Below, one piece after another: positions 46,849 to 55,830 of a DNA stretch of 64,000 nucleotides; position 1 is the first letter of the stretch; every line of letters starts with the position of its first letter. The notes below the pieces were generated by a model. That model worked only from the letters and a program-made list of their open reading frames with translations, did not search any database and was not told where the DNA came from. Made by a program: the position numbers and the translations under genes. This DNA is from Betaproteobacteria bacterium (GTDB taxonomy: Bacteria > Pseudomonadota > Gammaproteobacteria > Burkholderiales > SG8-41): NCBI GenBank assembly GCA_029863175.1, contig JAOTVX010000015.1, positions 5,013 through 69,012 on the forward strand, in the 5' to 3' direction.

Positions 46849-47772
46849 TCACGCCAGAAATTCCGGGCCCTGGACCGTGAGAGTTCCGGTGCGTCCAGGG
46901 ATGCTTGCCTCGCGCAACACGCAGCGGGGCAAGCTCGAGATGTCGAGTCCATCCGCGTAGTCGTTGAGGGTTATGAGCGAGTAGCCCTGGGCCTGCCAGC
47001 CCGTCAGCAGTTCTTCGAAGATGCCCGTCAGCCTGTTGCCCTCGAGTTCGGCGTGCAAGGTGTACACGTGCCCCGTTGGCACGGGGCCTTCGGTCAGGGA
47101 GAGGAGGTGCCGGGCGACGTTCTCAACGGTCACGCCGTCGGTTCCGATCAGTTCGTCCAGCGTGGGTAGCGTCGTCGGAAGCTGAGGGCAGGCAACGATT
47201 TCCGCATCATAGATCGGCACAAATGGGCACGTGCCCCGCGTATCGGAACAGAAACGGAACCCGAGCCTCTGCGTAAGCCGAAAGGCGTATCGGTTCATCT
47301 GCCAGCCGGCGGCGCCGTGCACCCGTGCCGGCTCCCCGAAGATTTCCTGGAATCGTTCGCAGGCCAGTCGCATTTCGCGCAGCGTCCAATCGTAGTCGGC
47401 GCGCGCCACACCATCCTGCCATTTCACGTGGTCGTAGGTGTGGATACCGACATCATGTCCCGCAGCCTGGGCCGCACGCATGACGTCCGCGCATCGCCGG
47501 CCGATGTCGGGACCGGGAAGCAGCGTGCCGTAGAGAAGGGTAGTGATGCCATAGCTCGAAACTACCGAGCTGCGCGACACTTTGCTCAGAAAACCGGGCC
47601 GAAACACACGGCGGATGGCGCGGCCGGTATGGTCTGGGCCGAGGCTGAATAGGAACGTCGCCCGGACCCCATGCCTGTCGAGCAGTTGGAGGAGGCGCGG
47701 CACGCTGTCGCGAGTGCCGCGGTAGGTGTCAACGTCGATTTTTAGCGCGAGCTCCACGCCAAGCCTAAGCAA
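46849..47772 (-). CDS. arnD: ArnD-like polysaccharide deacetylase family deformylase
   Basis: Resembles 4-deoxy-4-formamido-L-arabinose-phosphoundecaprenol deformylase, which removes the formyl group before L-Ara4N is moved to lipid A. LALKIDVDTYRGTRDSVPRLL, VRATFLFSLGPDHTGRAIRRVF and HDVGIHTYDHVKWQD (metal histidines) are ArnD-like. About 307 residues. No ATG exists at the 5' end: candidates are TTG 47772 or GTG 47757. The rest of the pathway beside it is broken, so this gene may be a leftover or have another role. Confidence 0.82.
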   Translation of the reverse strand: MLRLGVELALKIDVDTYRGTRDSVPRLLQLLDRHGVRATFLFSLGPDHTGRAIRRVFRPGFLSKVSRSSVVSSYGITTLLYGTLLPGPDIGRRCADVMRAAQAAGHDVGIHTYDHVKWQDGVARADYDWTLREMRLACERFQEIFGEPARVHGAAGWQMNRYAFRLTQRLGFRFCSDTRGTCPFVPIYDAEIVACPQLPTTLPTLDELIGTDGVTVENVARHLLSLTEGPVPTGHVYTLHAELEGNRLTGIFEELLTGWQAQGYSLITLNDYADGLDISSLPRCVLREASIPGRTGTLTVQGPEFLA

Positions 47773-47854
47773 TGCTGCCGCTTGATATCATTCGGGCTTT
47801 TCGGGGCGCCGCGGCAAGCTTCTGCGGGGCGCCATCATGGTTGGGAGATCTCGC

Positions 47855-47988
47855 GTGAAGATTTGCGTGGTAAGAACCGGGCATGTCGGCTTAATAACCG
47901 GTGCAGGCTTGGCGGAGGTCGGGCGTTCAGTGACGCGCATCGATCGAGATTCTACTAAAGTCCGGCGCCTCACGATACGAGGCGGCGG
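47855..47988 (+). pseudogene. ugd: UDP-glucose 6-dehydrogenase N-terminal fragment
   Basis: From a GTG at 47855 the frame reads VKICVVRTGHVGLITGAGLAE and then VGRSVTRIDRDSTKVRRL, which is the NAD-binding beta-alpha-beta start of Ugd. The fingerprint GTGYVG has decayed to RTGHVG. After about 40 residues similarity stops and low-complexity arginine-rich sequence follows, so the catalytic domain is gone. Ugd makes UDP-glucuronate, the entry to L-Ara4N synthesis, consistent with the arn remnants beside it. Confidence 0.75.
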
Positions 47989-48008
47989 GCGTCGGGTATA
48001 TGTTGGCG

Positions 48009-48326
48009 TTAGGCGTCGTAGATGCGCCTTAGGGCCACCTGCATGTCTACGACCGGCCGCCATCCGAAGTCGCGGGTCGTCGCCTCGATCTTGGGAACCC
48101 GATGCTGCATGTCCTGGTAGCCGGTGCCATTCAGGCGCGGCGTTATCCAGTTTCCCGTGGCAGCCATTTCGCGGGCGATCTCCGCGTAACGCCCTTCGTC
48201 GGGACGAACAAGTTTGCGGTAGTCGAGATTGCTGAACCAGACGGCTCCCACCAACAGAATCAGAATGATTGGCCAGCTCGACTTCGGTTGGGGCGCCTCT
48301 TCCACGATCGCGACACGGTCCGTCAA
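48009..48326 (-). pseudogene. ArnT N-terminus fused to ArnA C-terminus (deletion chimera)
   Basis: A 105-residue frame. Residues about 1-66 (membrane helix WPIILILLVGAVWFSNL, then LVRPDEGRYAEIAREMAATG and NWITPRLNG) match the start of ArnT-type glycosyltransferases. Residues about 69-105 (YQDMQHRVPKIEATTRDFGW then VDMQVALRRIYDA) match the end of the ArnA dehydrogenase/decarboxylase. The junction is near 48121. An internal deletion joining two arn genes in frame explains it. The start ATG overlaps the mnmH stop, so the 5' end is in its original place. Confidence 0.8.
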
Positions 48327-49396
48327 TGCCGAGTTCCAGGCCGAGGACCTTCTGCCTGCATCGCTTGCCGAGCAAGATCCTGGAAATGCGCTTCGCTGAC
48401 CTGGTTGATCTCAAATTTCCTGGCGCGTGGCAGTGCCGGGTAGTGGCTGGTGATCGCGCGCGTGTAGGCCGGATCGTAATGGCTGACCAGGAGATCGGCA
48501 GTGAACTCGTCCCAGCGACGCGCCAGTGCCAGCTCGCGCCAACGGTCGATCACGGCGTGCCCGTGCAAGGCGGTAAGGGCTTCAAGCTTCGCGATGAGGT
48601 TTTCCGGTTGCTCGAGGAAATGCGCGTACTCCTCCTTGAGCAATGCAACTCGCACCGGCAAGGGCGCTTCGATCACCACGCACTCGCTTTCCCACATGCG
48701 CGCGACCAGCGCCTCGGGCACGCGCAGGTTTCCGACCTTCTTGCTCTCGGCCTCAATGTAAACGGGGTGCCTGGCGTCGAATCCGTGGAGTGTGCTCCAG
48801 ATGCGGCTCTCGAAGAGTTTCTGCGGTGGTTGAGCTTCCTCGGGGAGGCTGCCCAGCACGGACCCGCGATGGGCAGCGAAGGCCTCCAGATCGAGCACCT
48901 GACAGCCCGCATCACGCAGCGCGCGCAGCAGGCGGCTCTTGCCGGTACCCGTGAGGCCGCATACGACGCGCCAGCCGAACTTGCGCGGCAGGGTTTCAAG
49001 TTCGCTCACCACGGCGCGGCGATAGGCTTTGTAGCCCCCATCGAGACGGCCGACGGGCCAGCCGACCTGGGCAAGCACGTGCGCAAAGGCGCCGCTGCGC
49101 TCACCGCCGCGCCAGCAATAGAGCAAGGGATGCCACTCGCGCGGGCGGTCGAGAAAACGCGCCTGAATGTGGCGTGAAATGTTCGCGCTGACGAGCGCCG
49201 CGCCGATCTTCTTGGCGTCGAAGGGGGAGACCTGCTTGTAGAGCGTGCCGACGCGGGCGCGCTCGGCGTCATCGAGGACCGGGCAGTTCACCGCGCCCGG
49301 AATGTGGTCTACCGCGAACTCGGACTCGGAGCGAACGTCGATCAACTCGTCAAATTCGGGCAATTGTGCTACGGTAACGATCGCTGGTCCACGCAC
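48323..49396 (-). CDS. mnmH: tRNA 2-selenouridine/geranyl-2-thiouridine synthase
   Basis: Replaces sulfur by selenium at U34 of several tRNAs, using selenophosphate. An N-terminal rhodanese domain has the active-site cysteine in YCWRGGERSG (about residue 93); a P-loop domain follows with GLTGTGKS (about 148-155). 357 residues. GTG start at 49396. It is divergent from selD, which makes its selenium donor, across 92 bp. Confidence 0.93.
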   Translation of the reverse strand: MRGPAIVTVAQLPEFDELIDVRSESEFAVDHIPGAVNCPVLDDAERARVGTLYKQVSPFDAKKIGAALVSANISRHIQARFLDRPREWHPLLYCWRGGERSGAFAHVLAQVGWPVGRLDGGYKAYRRAVVSELETLPRKFGWRVVCGLTGTGKSRLLRALRDAGCQVLDLEAFAAHRGSVLGSLPEEAQPPQKLFESRIWSTLHGFDARHPVYIEAESKKVGNLRVPEALVARMWESECVVIEAPLPVRVALLKEEYAHFLEQPENLIAKLEALTALHGHAVIDRWRELALARRWDEFTADLLVSHYDPAYTRAITSHYPALPRARKFEINQVSEAHFQDLARQAMQAEGPRPGTRH

Positions 49397-49488
49397 GGTA
49401 TTTCCTGTTGCATCGCGCTTTTTCGGTACGCTTGGTGGCTCGGTGGTTCACTTTGCGTGCGTCAACGTCGAATTAAAGGTAAATCTCC

Positions 49489-50547
49489 ATGAACAAGCCT
49501 TCTGACGTCGCACCCGTCCGCCTGACGCAACTGTCGCATGGCGGCGGGTGAGGGTGCAAGCTCACGCCAGCGTTGCTGAGCGAGGTCCTGGCAGGAACGC
49601 CGGTCGGCAAGGTTTATCCGAACCTGCTCGTCGGCAACGAGTCGAGCGACGACGCGGCTGTGTATCGCCTGAACGATACGCAGGCAGTGGTCGCGACCAC
49701 CGATTTCTTCATGCCGATCGTGGACGATCCCTACGATTTCGGCAGCATTGCCGCCACCAATGCGATCTCCGACATCTACGCGATGGGCGGCAAGCCCTTT
49801 CTCGCGCTGGCATTGCTCGGTGTCCCGGTCGGCAAGCTTCCCGTGGAGGCGGTGCAGCGCATCATCTCGGGCGGTCACGATGTCTGTGCCCGGGTGGGTG
49901 TGCCGATCGCGGGCGGGCATTCGATCGATTCGCCCGAGCCCATGTACGGGCTGGTCGTGCTCGGTCTGGTGCATCCGGACCAGGTCAAGCGCAACGACCG
50001 GGCCCAGGCTGACGACGTGCTGATACTCGGCAAGGGGCTTGGCATCGGCATTCTCAGCGCCGCGCTCAAGAAGGGCGAGCTCAAGGACAAGGCCTACCAG
50101 CAGATGCGCGAATCGGCGACCCAGCTCAACACGCCCGGTCCCGATCTGTCCACGATGGAAGGCGTGCATGCCCTGACTGATATCACGGGCTTCGGGCTGC
50201 TCGGCCACCTGCTCGAAATCTGCCGCGGCTCTAAGCTTGAAGCACGCCTGGATCTCGAGGCCGTGCCATTGCTGTCGGCGGCTCGGCATCTCGCGGAGGC
50301 GGGTTACAGCACTGGCGCGGCTGATCGCAACTGGTCGAGCTATGGCGGATCGGTCGAGCTGCCGGCGGGCGCGCCAGCCTGGCACCGGAACATCCTCGCC
50401 GATCCCCAAACCAGCGGCGGGCTCCTGGTCGCCTGCGACCCCGCGAGCGCGCCGGCGGTGCTGGAAATCTTCCGCAAGCAGGGATTCAGCCACGCGAGCC
50501 AAATCGGGACGCTGGCCGCGGGCGCGGCGCGGGTCATCGTCACCTAG
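49489..50547 (+). CDS. selD: Selenide, water dikinase SelD, selenocysteine-containing
   Basis: Makes selenophosphate from selenide and ATP. Coding starts at ATG 49489 (MNKPSDVAPVRLTQLSHGGG), meets TGA at codon 21 (49549-49551), and continues in frame GCKLTPALLSEVLAG. In E. coli SelD this site is the catalytic Cys17 of C-G-C-K; here it is Sec21, with Lys24 in place. Downstream, the AIRS-like ATP-binding core is complete (DDAAVYRL, ATTDFF, NAISDIYAMGGKP, LTDITGFGLLGHL). Total 352 residues. A conventional reading starts at TTG 49573 and loses the catalytic residues. Known selenoprotein SelDs exist in other bacteria, supporting this reading. Confidence 0.94.
49549..49599 (+). promoter_or_regulatory. 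UGA-Sec codon and candidate bacterial SECIS hairpin in selD
   Basis: After the TGA, CGTTGCTG (49571-49578) can pair with CAGGAACG (49592-49599) with one G-G mismatch, leaving a 13-base loop (AGCGAGGTCCTGG) that begins 27 bases after the UGA and contains GGU. Spacing is within the range of bacterial SECIS elements bound by SelB. The fold was drawn by eye and is a candidate only. Confidence 0.5.
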
Positions 50548-50550
50548 AGA

Positions 50551-50642
50551 CGGTGATCAGTGAACAGTGATCAGTGAACTGTTACCTGCAGGAAAAGCCG
50601 CGCGTCTTGCGCGGTGGGCCGCCACCGTTCACCGTTTACCTG
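50551..50642. repeat. Opposed heptamer arms (CAGTGAA / TCACCGT) between selD and tesA
   Basis: Left arm 50551-50585: CGGTGAT, CAGTGAA, CAGTGAT, CAGTGAA, CTGTTAC. Right arm 50622-50642: CCACCGT, TCACCGT, TTACCTG. The core includes a GC hairpin (CCGCGCGTCTTGCGCGG). The genes converge here; the right arm overlaps the tesA stop codon. Confidence 0.78.
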
Positions 50643-51244
50643 CGTTTGAGCAGGGGCTCCAGCGTCGGCCAGATATTCTCGAGTATCTGCGGCTGGGCGG
50701 CGGCGGTTGGATGAATGTTGTCCCGCTGCATCAGCTTGCGGTGCTCGCCGATTCCTTCCAGCATGTAGGGGACTAGCGGTACGCGGTGGCGCTCCGCAAG
50801 CTCGGTGAAGACTGCCTTGAACTCGCCAACGTAGCGCGGCCCATAATTGGGCGGGACCCGCACGCCCACCAGCAGTACACGGGCACCGCGGCTTTTCGCC
50901 GCTACGATGATTCGCGACAGGTTGGCATTCATCTGGGCGGCCGACAGACCCCGCAGGCCATCGTTGCCGCCCAGGGCGACGATGACCACGGCGGGGCGCG
51001 CGCGTTGGAGCGCCTCACCGATCCGGGTTGCGCCGCCACTGGTGGTTTCACCCGAAATACTGGCGTTCACGACGCTATAATCGAACCTTTTTCGCTGCAG
51101 GCGCTCTTCTAACAAGGTTACCCAGCCTTCGCGTGCACCAATGCCGTAGGCGGAGGAGAGGCTGTCGCCGAAGACGAGCAGCGTCGCACCGTGGCCGGCG
51201 GTACTGATAATCCACAACAAGGCAATAGACAGAAGCGTTTTCAT
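50636..51244 (-). CDS. tesA: Acyl-CoA thioesterase I / GDSL lysophospholipase
   Basis: A periplasmic SGNH hydrolase of 202 residues. Signal peptide MKTLLSIALLWIISTAGHGA, then LLVFGDSLSSAYG with catalytic Ser28, ALGGNDGLRG (block III) and DNIHPTAAA (catalytic Asp and His). It is divergent from ybbA: its start codon (51242-51244) and the ybbA start (51243-51245) share two base pairs. The E. coli tesA-ybbA-ybbP order is the same. Confidence 0.93.
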   Translation of the reverse strand: MKTLLSIALLWIISTAGHGATLLVFGDSLSSAYGIGAREGWVTLLEERLQRKRFDYSVVNASISGETTSGGATRIGEALQRARPAVVIVALGGNDGLRGLSAAQMNANLSRIIVAAKSRGARVLLVGVRVPPNYGPRYVGEFKAVFTELAERHRVPLVPYMLEGIGEHRKLMQRDNIHPTAAAQPQILENIWPTLEPLLKRR

Positions 51245-51935
51245 GAGTAAGCGCCATGACGAGCCAATTGTCCGCGCGTCGGGACTGACGAAGATCGTCC
51301 CGAACGGTGATGCCACACTGACGATTTTGCAGGATATTGATCTCGCGGTCATGCCTGGAGAAGCGGTGGCGGTCGTTGGTGCTTCGGGCTCCGGGAAGTC
51401 CACGCTCCTGGGACTGCTCGCTGGGCTCGACACGCCGTCGCTGGGTTCTGTTCGCCTCGATGAGACCGAACTCTTCGCGCTCGACGAGGACGGACGCGCG
51501 GCGCTGCGCAAGCGCCTCGTTGGTTTCGTGTTCCAGTCGTTTCAGCTGCTGGCGCCGTTGACCGCGCTCGAGAACGTGATGTTGCCACTTGAGCTTGCCG
51601 AGCGCGGCGATGCGCAGCGCGTGGCGCGCGCGATGCTCGAGCGGGTTGGGTTGGGCGATCGGTTAAACCATTACCCCAGGTATCTCTCCGGCGGCGAGCA
51701 GCAGCGAGTTGCCCTGGCGCGCGCGTTTGTCATCCGGCCCAAGGTGCTGTTTGCCGATGAGCCGACCGGCAATCTCGACGGAGCGACGGGCGAGGGGATC
51801 ATCGATCTTCTCTTCGAGTTGAACTCCGAGCATGGCACGACGCTGGTGCTAGTCACGCACGACGAGATGGTGGCGAGCCGCTGCGCGCGCCAGATCCGCC
51901 TTGCCGGCGGGCGTATCGTTGACGGAGAACGCTGA
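51243..51935 (+). CDS. ybbA: ABC transporter ATP-binding protein, YbbA type
   Basis: A LolD-like ATPase of 230 residues: Walker A GASGSGKST (about 48-56), Q-loop VFQSFQLL, signature YLSGGEQQRVALARAF (about 146-161), Walker B VLFADEPTGNLDG. It pairs with the following permease, with which it overlaps (TGATG). Substrates of YbbAP are thought to be hydrophobic compounds, which is family knowledge and not shown here. Confidence 0.92.
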   Translation: MSKRHDEPIVRASGLTKIVPNGDATLTILQDIDLAVMPGEAVAVVGASGSGKSTLLGLLAGLDTPSLGSVRLDETELFALDEDGRAALRKRLVGFVFQSFQLLAPLTALENVMLPLELAERGDAQRVARAMLERVGLGDRLNHYPRYLSGGEQQRVALARAFVIRPKVLFADEPTGNLDGATGEGIIDLLFELNSEHGTTLVLVTHDEMVASRCARQIRLAGGRIVDGER

Positions 51936-54427
51936 TGGGGCGCGTGGCCATTGCACTGCGCATGCTGGCGCGCGACTGGCGGGCGGGCGAGCTGAAGCTC
52001 CTTGGCCTCGCCCTCGTCGTCGCCGTGACCAGCGTGACGAGTGTGTCCTTCTTCGCGGACCGCGTGCGCCAGGCGCTGATCCGCGACGCGAACCAGTTGC
52101 TCGGGGGCGATCTCCTGATTACGGCGGATCATCCGCTCGACCGTGCATTTGCGGACGAGGCCCAGCGACGGGGCCTGGCCGTGGCCTCCCGCATCCGCTT
52201 CATCAGCATGTCCCGGCGCGGCGACGCTGCCCAATTGACCGGCGTCAAGGCGGTGGCGGACGGCTACCCGCTGCGGGGAAAGCTGCGTATCGCGCCGGCG
52301 CCCAACGCGTCGGACGCCGAGGCGCGGGGCGTGCCGCCGCCCGGAAGCGTGTGGATCGATGAGCGGCTCGCCAGCGCGCTGGATGTGCCGGTGGGAGCGC
52401 GCCTCGAACTCGGTGCCGCGGAGCTGACAGTGGCTGCGATCCTCACGCTCGAACCCGATCGCGGCGTGAGTTTCTTCAATCTCGCGCCACGGCTCATCAT
52501 GAACGTGGCCAATTTGCCGCAGACGGAACTGATCCAAGTCGGAAGCCGCGTGCGCTACGGCTTACTCGTCGCGGGCGAGCGCGAAAGCGTCGACCAGTAC
52601 GAGCGCTGGGCCAAAACCCGCCTCGGGCGCGGAGAGCGCGTGCAGGGCCTCGAGTCGGCGCGTCCGGAAATCAGGGTGGGACTGGAGCGCGCGCAGCAGT
52701 TCCTCGGGCTGACGACATTGCTGGCCGTGATGCTGGCCGCTGTCGCGATCGGGCTTGCGACGCGCCGCTATGGCCGGCGCCATCTCGATAACTACGCCGT
52801 GATGCGTTGTCTCGGCGCGAGCCAGTGGCAACTGTTCGCGCTCTTTGCGTGGGAGTTCATCGCGCTCGGGGTCATTGCCGCTGCGCTCGGTTGCGCGCTC
52901 GGCTTCGCCACGCAGCAGCTGCTCGCGGGGGGGCTTACGGAATTCGTCGCCGTGGTATTGCCGCCCCCGTCATGGGTGCCCGCGGCCCAGGGCGTGCTGC
53001 TCGCCTTCGTGCTGCTGCTTGGCTTCGCCCTGCCGCCGCTCATGCAGCTCAAGGATGTGCCGGCGCTGCGGGTGCTCCGCCGCGATATCGGGCGCCCGCG
53101 CGAGCGCCAGTTGGTCTCCTACGCCGCGGGGTTTGCGGTGCTGACGGCGCTCGTCCTGTGGCAGGCGGGTGATGCGAAGCTCGGGGCCTACGTGCTCGGC
53201 GGGTTCGTGGGAGCGGCGATCGCGTTCGCGGCCATCAGCTATGGCAGCTTGCGGCTCGTGGCCAGCGCCGGCGGGCTGGGCGGTATTGCCTGGCGCTACG
53301 GGCTTGCGAACCTGCGGCGGCGGGCACGCGCCAGCACGGTGCAGATTCTCGCGCTCGCGCTGGGACTGACCGCGATCCTGTTGCTGACGGTGACGCGCGC
53401 CGACCTGCTCGCGGCGTGGCGCGCGAAAACACCCCCTGATGCGCCGAATCGTTTCATCCTCAACATCCAGCCCGAGCAGCGCGCGCTGCTCGCCCGCTTT
53501 TTCCAGAATCACGGCCTGCCGCCGGTGACGGTCTATCCCATGGTGCGCGGTCGCCTGGTTGCGATCGACGGAGCCGAGGTCAGTGCCGAGCGCTACGAAG
53601 AGCTGCGCACCAAGCGCCTGGTTGAGCGTGAGTTCAACCTGTCATTCATGGACCAGCTGCCTCCCCACAACCGCATCAGCGCTGGGCGCTGGTTCGCGGC
53701 GGCGGACCGTGCTAATGGCGCCTTCTCGGTGGAAGAGGGCATCGCGCGCACCCTTGGAATCAAGCTGGGCGACCGCCTCACCTGGTCGGTGGGCGGGCGC
53801 TCTTTTACCGCGCCGGTCGCCAATATCCGGCGCCTCGATTGGGACTCGATGCAGGTCAACTTCTTCGTGATCGCGACGCCGCCGCTGCTCGAGCGCTACC
53901 CGACCAGCTACGTCACGAGCTTTCATCTGCCCGGCTCCTATGCTCCAGTCATGAACAAGCTGTCGCGAACGTTCCCGAACCTGACGGTCGTGGACATGAG
54001 CATCATCGTGCGGCAGGTGCTGGGCGTGATCGAGCGCGTGGTGCAGGCGGTCCAGGTAGTGTTCCTGTTTGCGCTGGCGGCGGGCCTGCTCGTGCTCTAC
54101 GCTGCCTTGCTCGCGACCGAGGACGAGCGCGTGCGCGAGGCCGCGCTGCTGCGGGCGCTCGGCGCGAGCCGCGCGCAGGTGGCCGCCGCCCAGCGCGTGG
54201 AGTTCGTCGCCATCGGCCTCGCCGCGGGAATCCTGTCAGCAGGGGGCGCGGCCGCGATCGGCGCATTGATCGCCGAGCGGGTGTTGAATCTTCCGTACAC
54301 GCCGAGTCCCTGGCTATGGTTGTGGGGTCCGGCGTTGGGCGCCGCGTGCGTTGCGGTCAACGCGCTGGCCGGCGCGCGAGCCGCGCTGTCGCGGCCACCG
54401 ATAACCGCACTGCGGGAGGCCGAGTAG
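51935..54427 (+). CDS. ybbP: ABC transporter permease, YbbP type (FtsX-like)
   Basis: An 830-residue membrane protein with an N-terminal helix (about 22-45) and periplasmic domain, then two FtsX-like blocks (about 255-385 and 700-825) joined by further helices and a second periplasmic domain (about 500-690). FtsX-like stretches include VAIGLATRRYGRRHLDNYAVMRCLGAS and RVREAALLRALGASRAQV, where coupling to the ATPase is expected. ATG overlaps the ybbA stop. Confidence 0.92.
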   Translation: MGRVAIALRMLARDWRAGELKLLGLALVVAVTSVTSVSFFADRVRQALIRDANQLLGGDLLITADHPLDRAFADEAQRRGLAVASRIRFISMSRRGDAAQLTGVKAVADGYPLRGKLRIAPAPNASDAEARGVPPPGSVWIDERLASALDVPVGARLELGAAELTVAAILTLEPDRGVSFFNLAPRLIMNVANLPQTELIQVGSRVRYGLLVAGERESVDQYERWAKTRLGRGERVQGLESARPEIRVGLERAQQFLGLTTLLAVMLAAVAIGLATRRYGRRHLDNYAVMRCLGASQWQLFALFAWEFIALGVIAAALGCALGFATQQLLAGGLTEFVAVVLPPPSWVPAAQGVLLAFVLLLGFALPPLMQLKDVPALRVLRRDIGRPRERQLVSYAAGFAVLTALVLWQAGDAKLGAYVLGGFVGAAIAFAAISYGSLRLVASAGGLGGIAWRYGLANLRRRARASTVQILALALGLTAILLLTVTRADLLAAWRAKTPPDAPNRFILNIQPEQRALLARFFQNHGLPPVTVYPMVRGRLVAIDGAEVSAERYEELRTKRLVEREFNLSFMDQLPPHNRISAGRWFAAADRANGAFSVEEGIARTLGIKLGDRLTWSVGGRSFTAPVANIRRLDWDSMQVNFFVIATPPLLERYPTSYVTSFHLPGSYAPVMNKLSRTFPNLTVVDMSIIVRQVLGVIERVVQAVQVVFLFALAAGLLVLYAALLATEDERVREAALLRALGASRAQVAAAQRVEFVAIGLAAGILSAGGAAAIGALIAERVLNLPYTPSPWLWLWGPALGAACVAVNALAGARAALSRPPITALREAE

Positions 54428-54446
54428 CGCATCCAAGCGGGTATAC

Positions 54447-55733
54447 TTGGGCAACTTGGAACCCGCGTTTGAAATCGTTATCGCGCTCGGCCTCTTGGTT
54501 CTGCTGGGGCTGGTGGTGGCCCTCTACCTGAAGCTTACAGCGCTCGAGCGCACGCAAGCGACGCAGCAGGGCGAGCTCCTCGAGGAGAAGCACCGGGCGA
54601 TGCTCCTCGATCTGCACGAAGGCCTCGCGAAGCAGTCCGACCGCATGGGCTCGGTCCTGGGCGATAGCTCTGAGCGGCTGCGCACACGGGTGGCGGAAGA
54701 GCTGACGCAGACCCGCGAGTCCGTCCACACGCTGCAGCTTGCCCTGTCTCGGAGCCTCTCGGAGAACCGCGAAGCGATGCTGGGGCGGCTGGCGGAAACG
54801 ACCCAGTCGCTTACCGGGAAGATCGATGAACGCCTGGAGCAGATCTCGGGCAAAGTCAACGAGCGGCTCGATGAAGGCTTCCGGAAAACCAACGAGACTT
54901 TCGTGAGCGTGATGGTGCGGCTCGCGACCATCGATGAGGCGCAAAAGAAGATCGAGACCCTCACGGGTAGCGTCGTCAGCCTGCAGGAGCTGCTCGGGGA
55001 CAAACGCTCGCGCGGGGCCTTTGGCGAGGTCCAGCTCGAGGCGCTGGTGCGCAACGTGATGCCGGCGGCGGCGTTCGAGATGCAGTACACGCTCTCGAAC
55101 GGCCTGCGCGTCGATTGCGTGCTGAAGCTGCCGGATCCGACCGGGCTGGTGTGCGTGGACTCCAAATTCCCGCTCGAAAACTATCACCGGATGCTTACCC
55201 CCGGAACGAACGACGTCGACCGCTCCCTAGCGCAGCGCCAGTTTCGCACTGATGTGAAAAAGCACGTGGATGACATTGCGCGGAAGTACATTCTGACCAA
55301 CGAGACCTCGGACGGGGCGGTCATGTTCGTGCCGGCGGAGGCAGTATTCGCGGAAATCCATGCCTACCACGCAGAGGTGGTGGATTATGCCAACGGCAAG
55401 CGGGTGTGGATCGTTTCGCCGACGACGCTGATGGCGGTCCTTAACACGGCGCGGGCGGTCCTGAAGGACGTCGAGACGCGCAAGCAGATTCACGTCATCC
55501 GGGAGGCGCTGACGCGCCTGGCGGTCGAGTTCAACCGTTTCGACGACCGGCTTAAGGAGCTTGCCCGCCACATCCGGCAGGCTAACGAGGACGTCGAGAA
55601 GATACAGGTCACGGGGGGGAAAATCACGCAACAGTTCCTGCGCATCGAGTCGGCCGAGCTCGACCAGCCGGAGGCGAAGCCCCCCAACGTGGTCGAGCTG
55701 CGGGAGGAAAACAAGGGTAGCAAGAACTCCTAA
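54447..55733 (+). CDS. rmuC: DNA recombination protein RmuC
   Basis: About 428 residues: a membrane helix (about 8-30, IVIALGLLVLLGLVVALYL), a long coiled coil (about 30-165), and a nuclease-like domain with LGDKRSRGAFGEVQLEALV and VDSKFPLENY. RmuC limits inversions at short inverted repeats in E. coli. Notable in a genome rich in such repeats. There is no ATG: TTG 54447 or TTG 54456 must serve. The stop codon is part of an inverted repeat. Confidence 0.9.
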   Translation: MGNLEPAFEIVIALGLLVLLGLVVALYLKLTALERTQATQQGELLEEKHRAMLLDLHEGLAKQSDRMGSVLGDSSERLRTRVAEELTQTRESVHTLQLALSRSLSENREAMLGRLAETTQSLTGKIDERLEQISGKVNERLDEGFRKTNETFVSVMVRLATIDEAQKKIETLTGSVVSLQELLGDKRSRGAFGEVQLEALVRNVMPAAAFEMQYTLSNGLRVDCVLKLPDPTGLVCVDSKFPLENYHRMLTPGTNDVDRSLAQRQFRTDVKKHVDDIARKYILTNETSDGAVMFVPAEAVFAEIHAYHAEVVDYANGKRVWIVSPTTLMAVLNTARAVLKDVETRKQIHVIREALTRLAVEFNRFDDRLKELARHIRQANEDVEKIQVTGGKITQQFLRIESAELDQPEAKPPNVVELREENKGSKNS

Positions 55734-55809
55734 CATGATGAAACGCGCGTGCGTTGCGAGCCAAATTCGTGACAGCGCAGCGTGTGTTTCATTATGTTAG
55801 GGCTCTAGG
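55729..55809. repeat. Inverted repeat after rmuC, with a dispersed second copy
   Basis: CCTAACATGATGAAAC (55729-55744) is matched in 15 of 16 positions by the reverse complement of GTTTCATTATGTTAGG (55786-55801). The right part with its flank, TTTCATTATGTTAGGGCTCT (55787 on), recurs with small changes at 60039-60063. The rmuC stop (55731-55733) is in the left arm. Confidence 0.75.
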
Positions 55810-55830
55810 TGAGCTCTTGCGCGAAGAAGA

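Noticed and set aside
47990..48235. Continuation of the Ugd-like frame as a real protein
   Set aside because: After about residue 45 it becomes arginine-rich sequence antisense to the ArnT-ArnA chimera and no longer resembles Ugd.
54428..54446. Hidden ATG start for rmuC
   Set aside because: None occurs in frame; only TTG codons fit, so the start is left as TTG with uncertainty.
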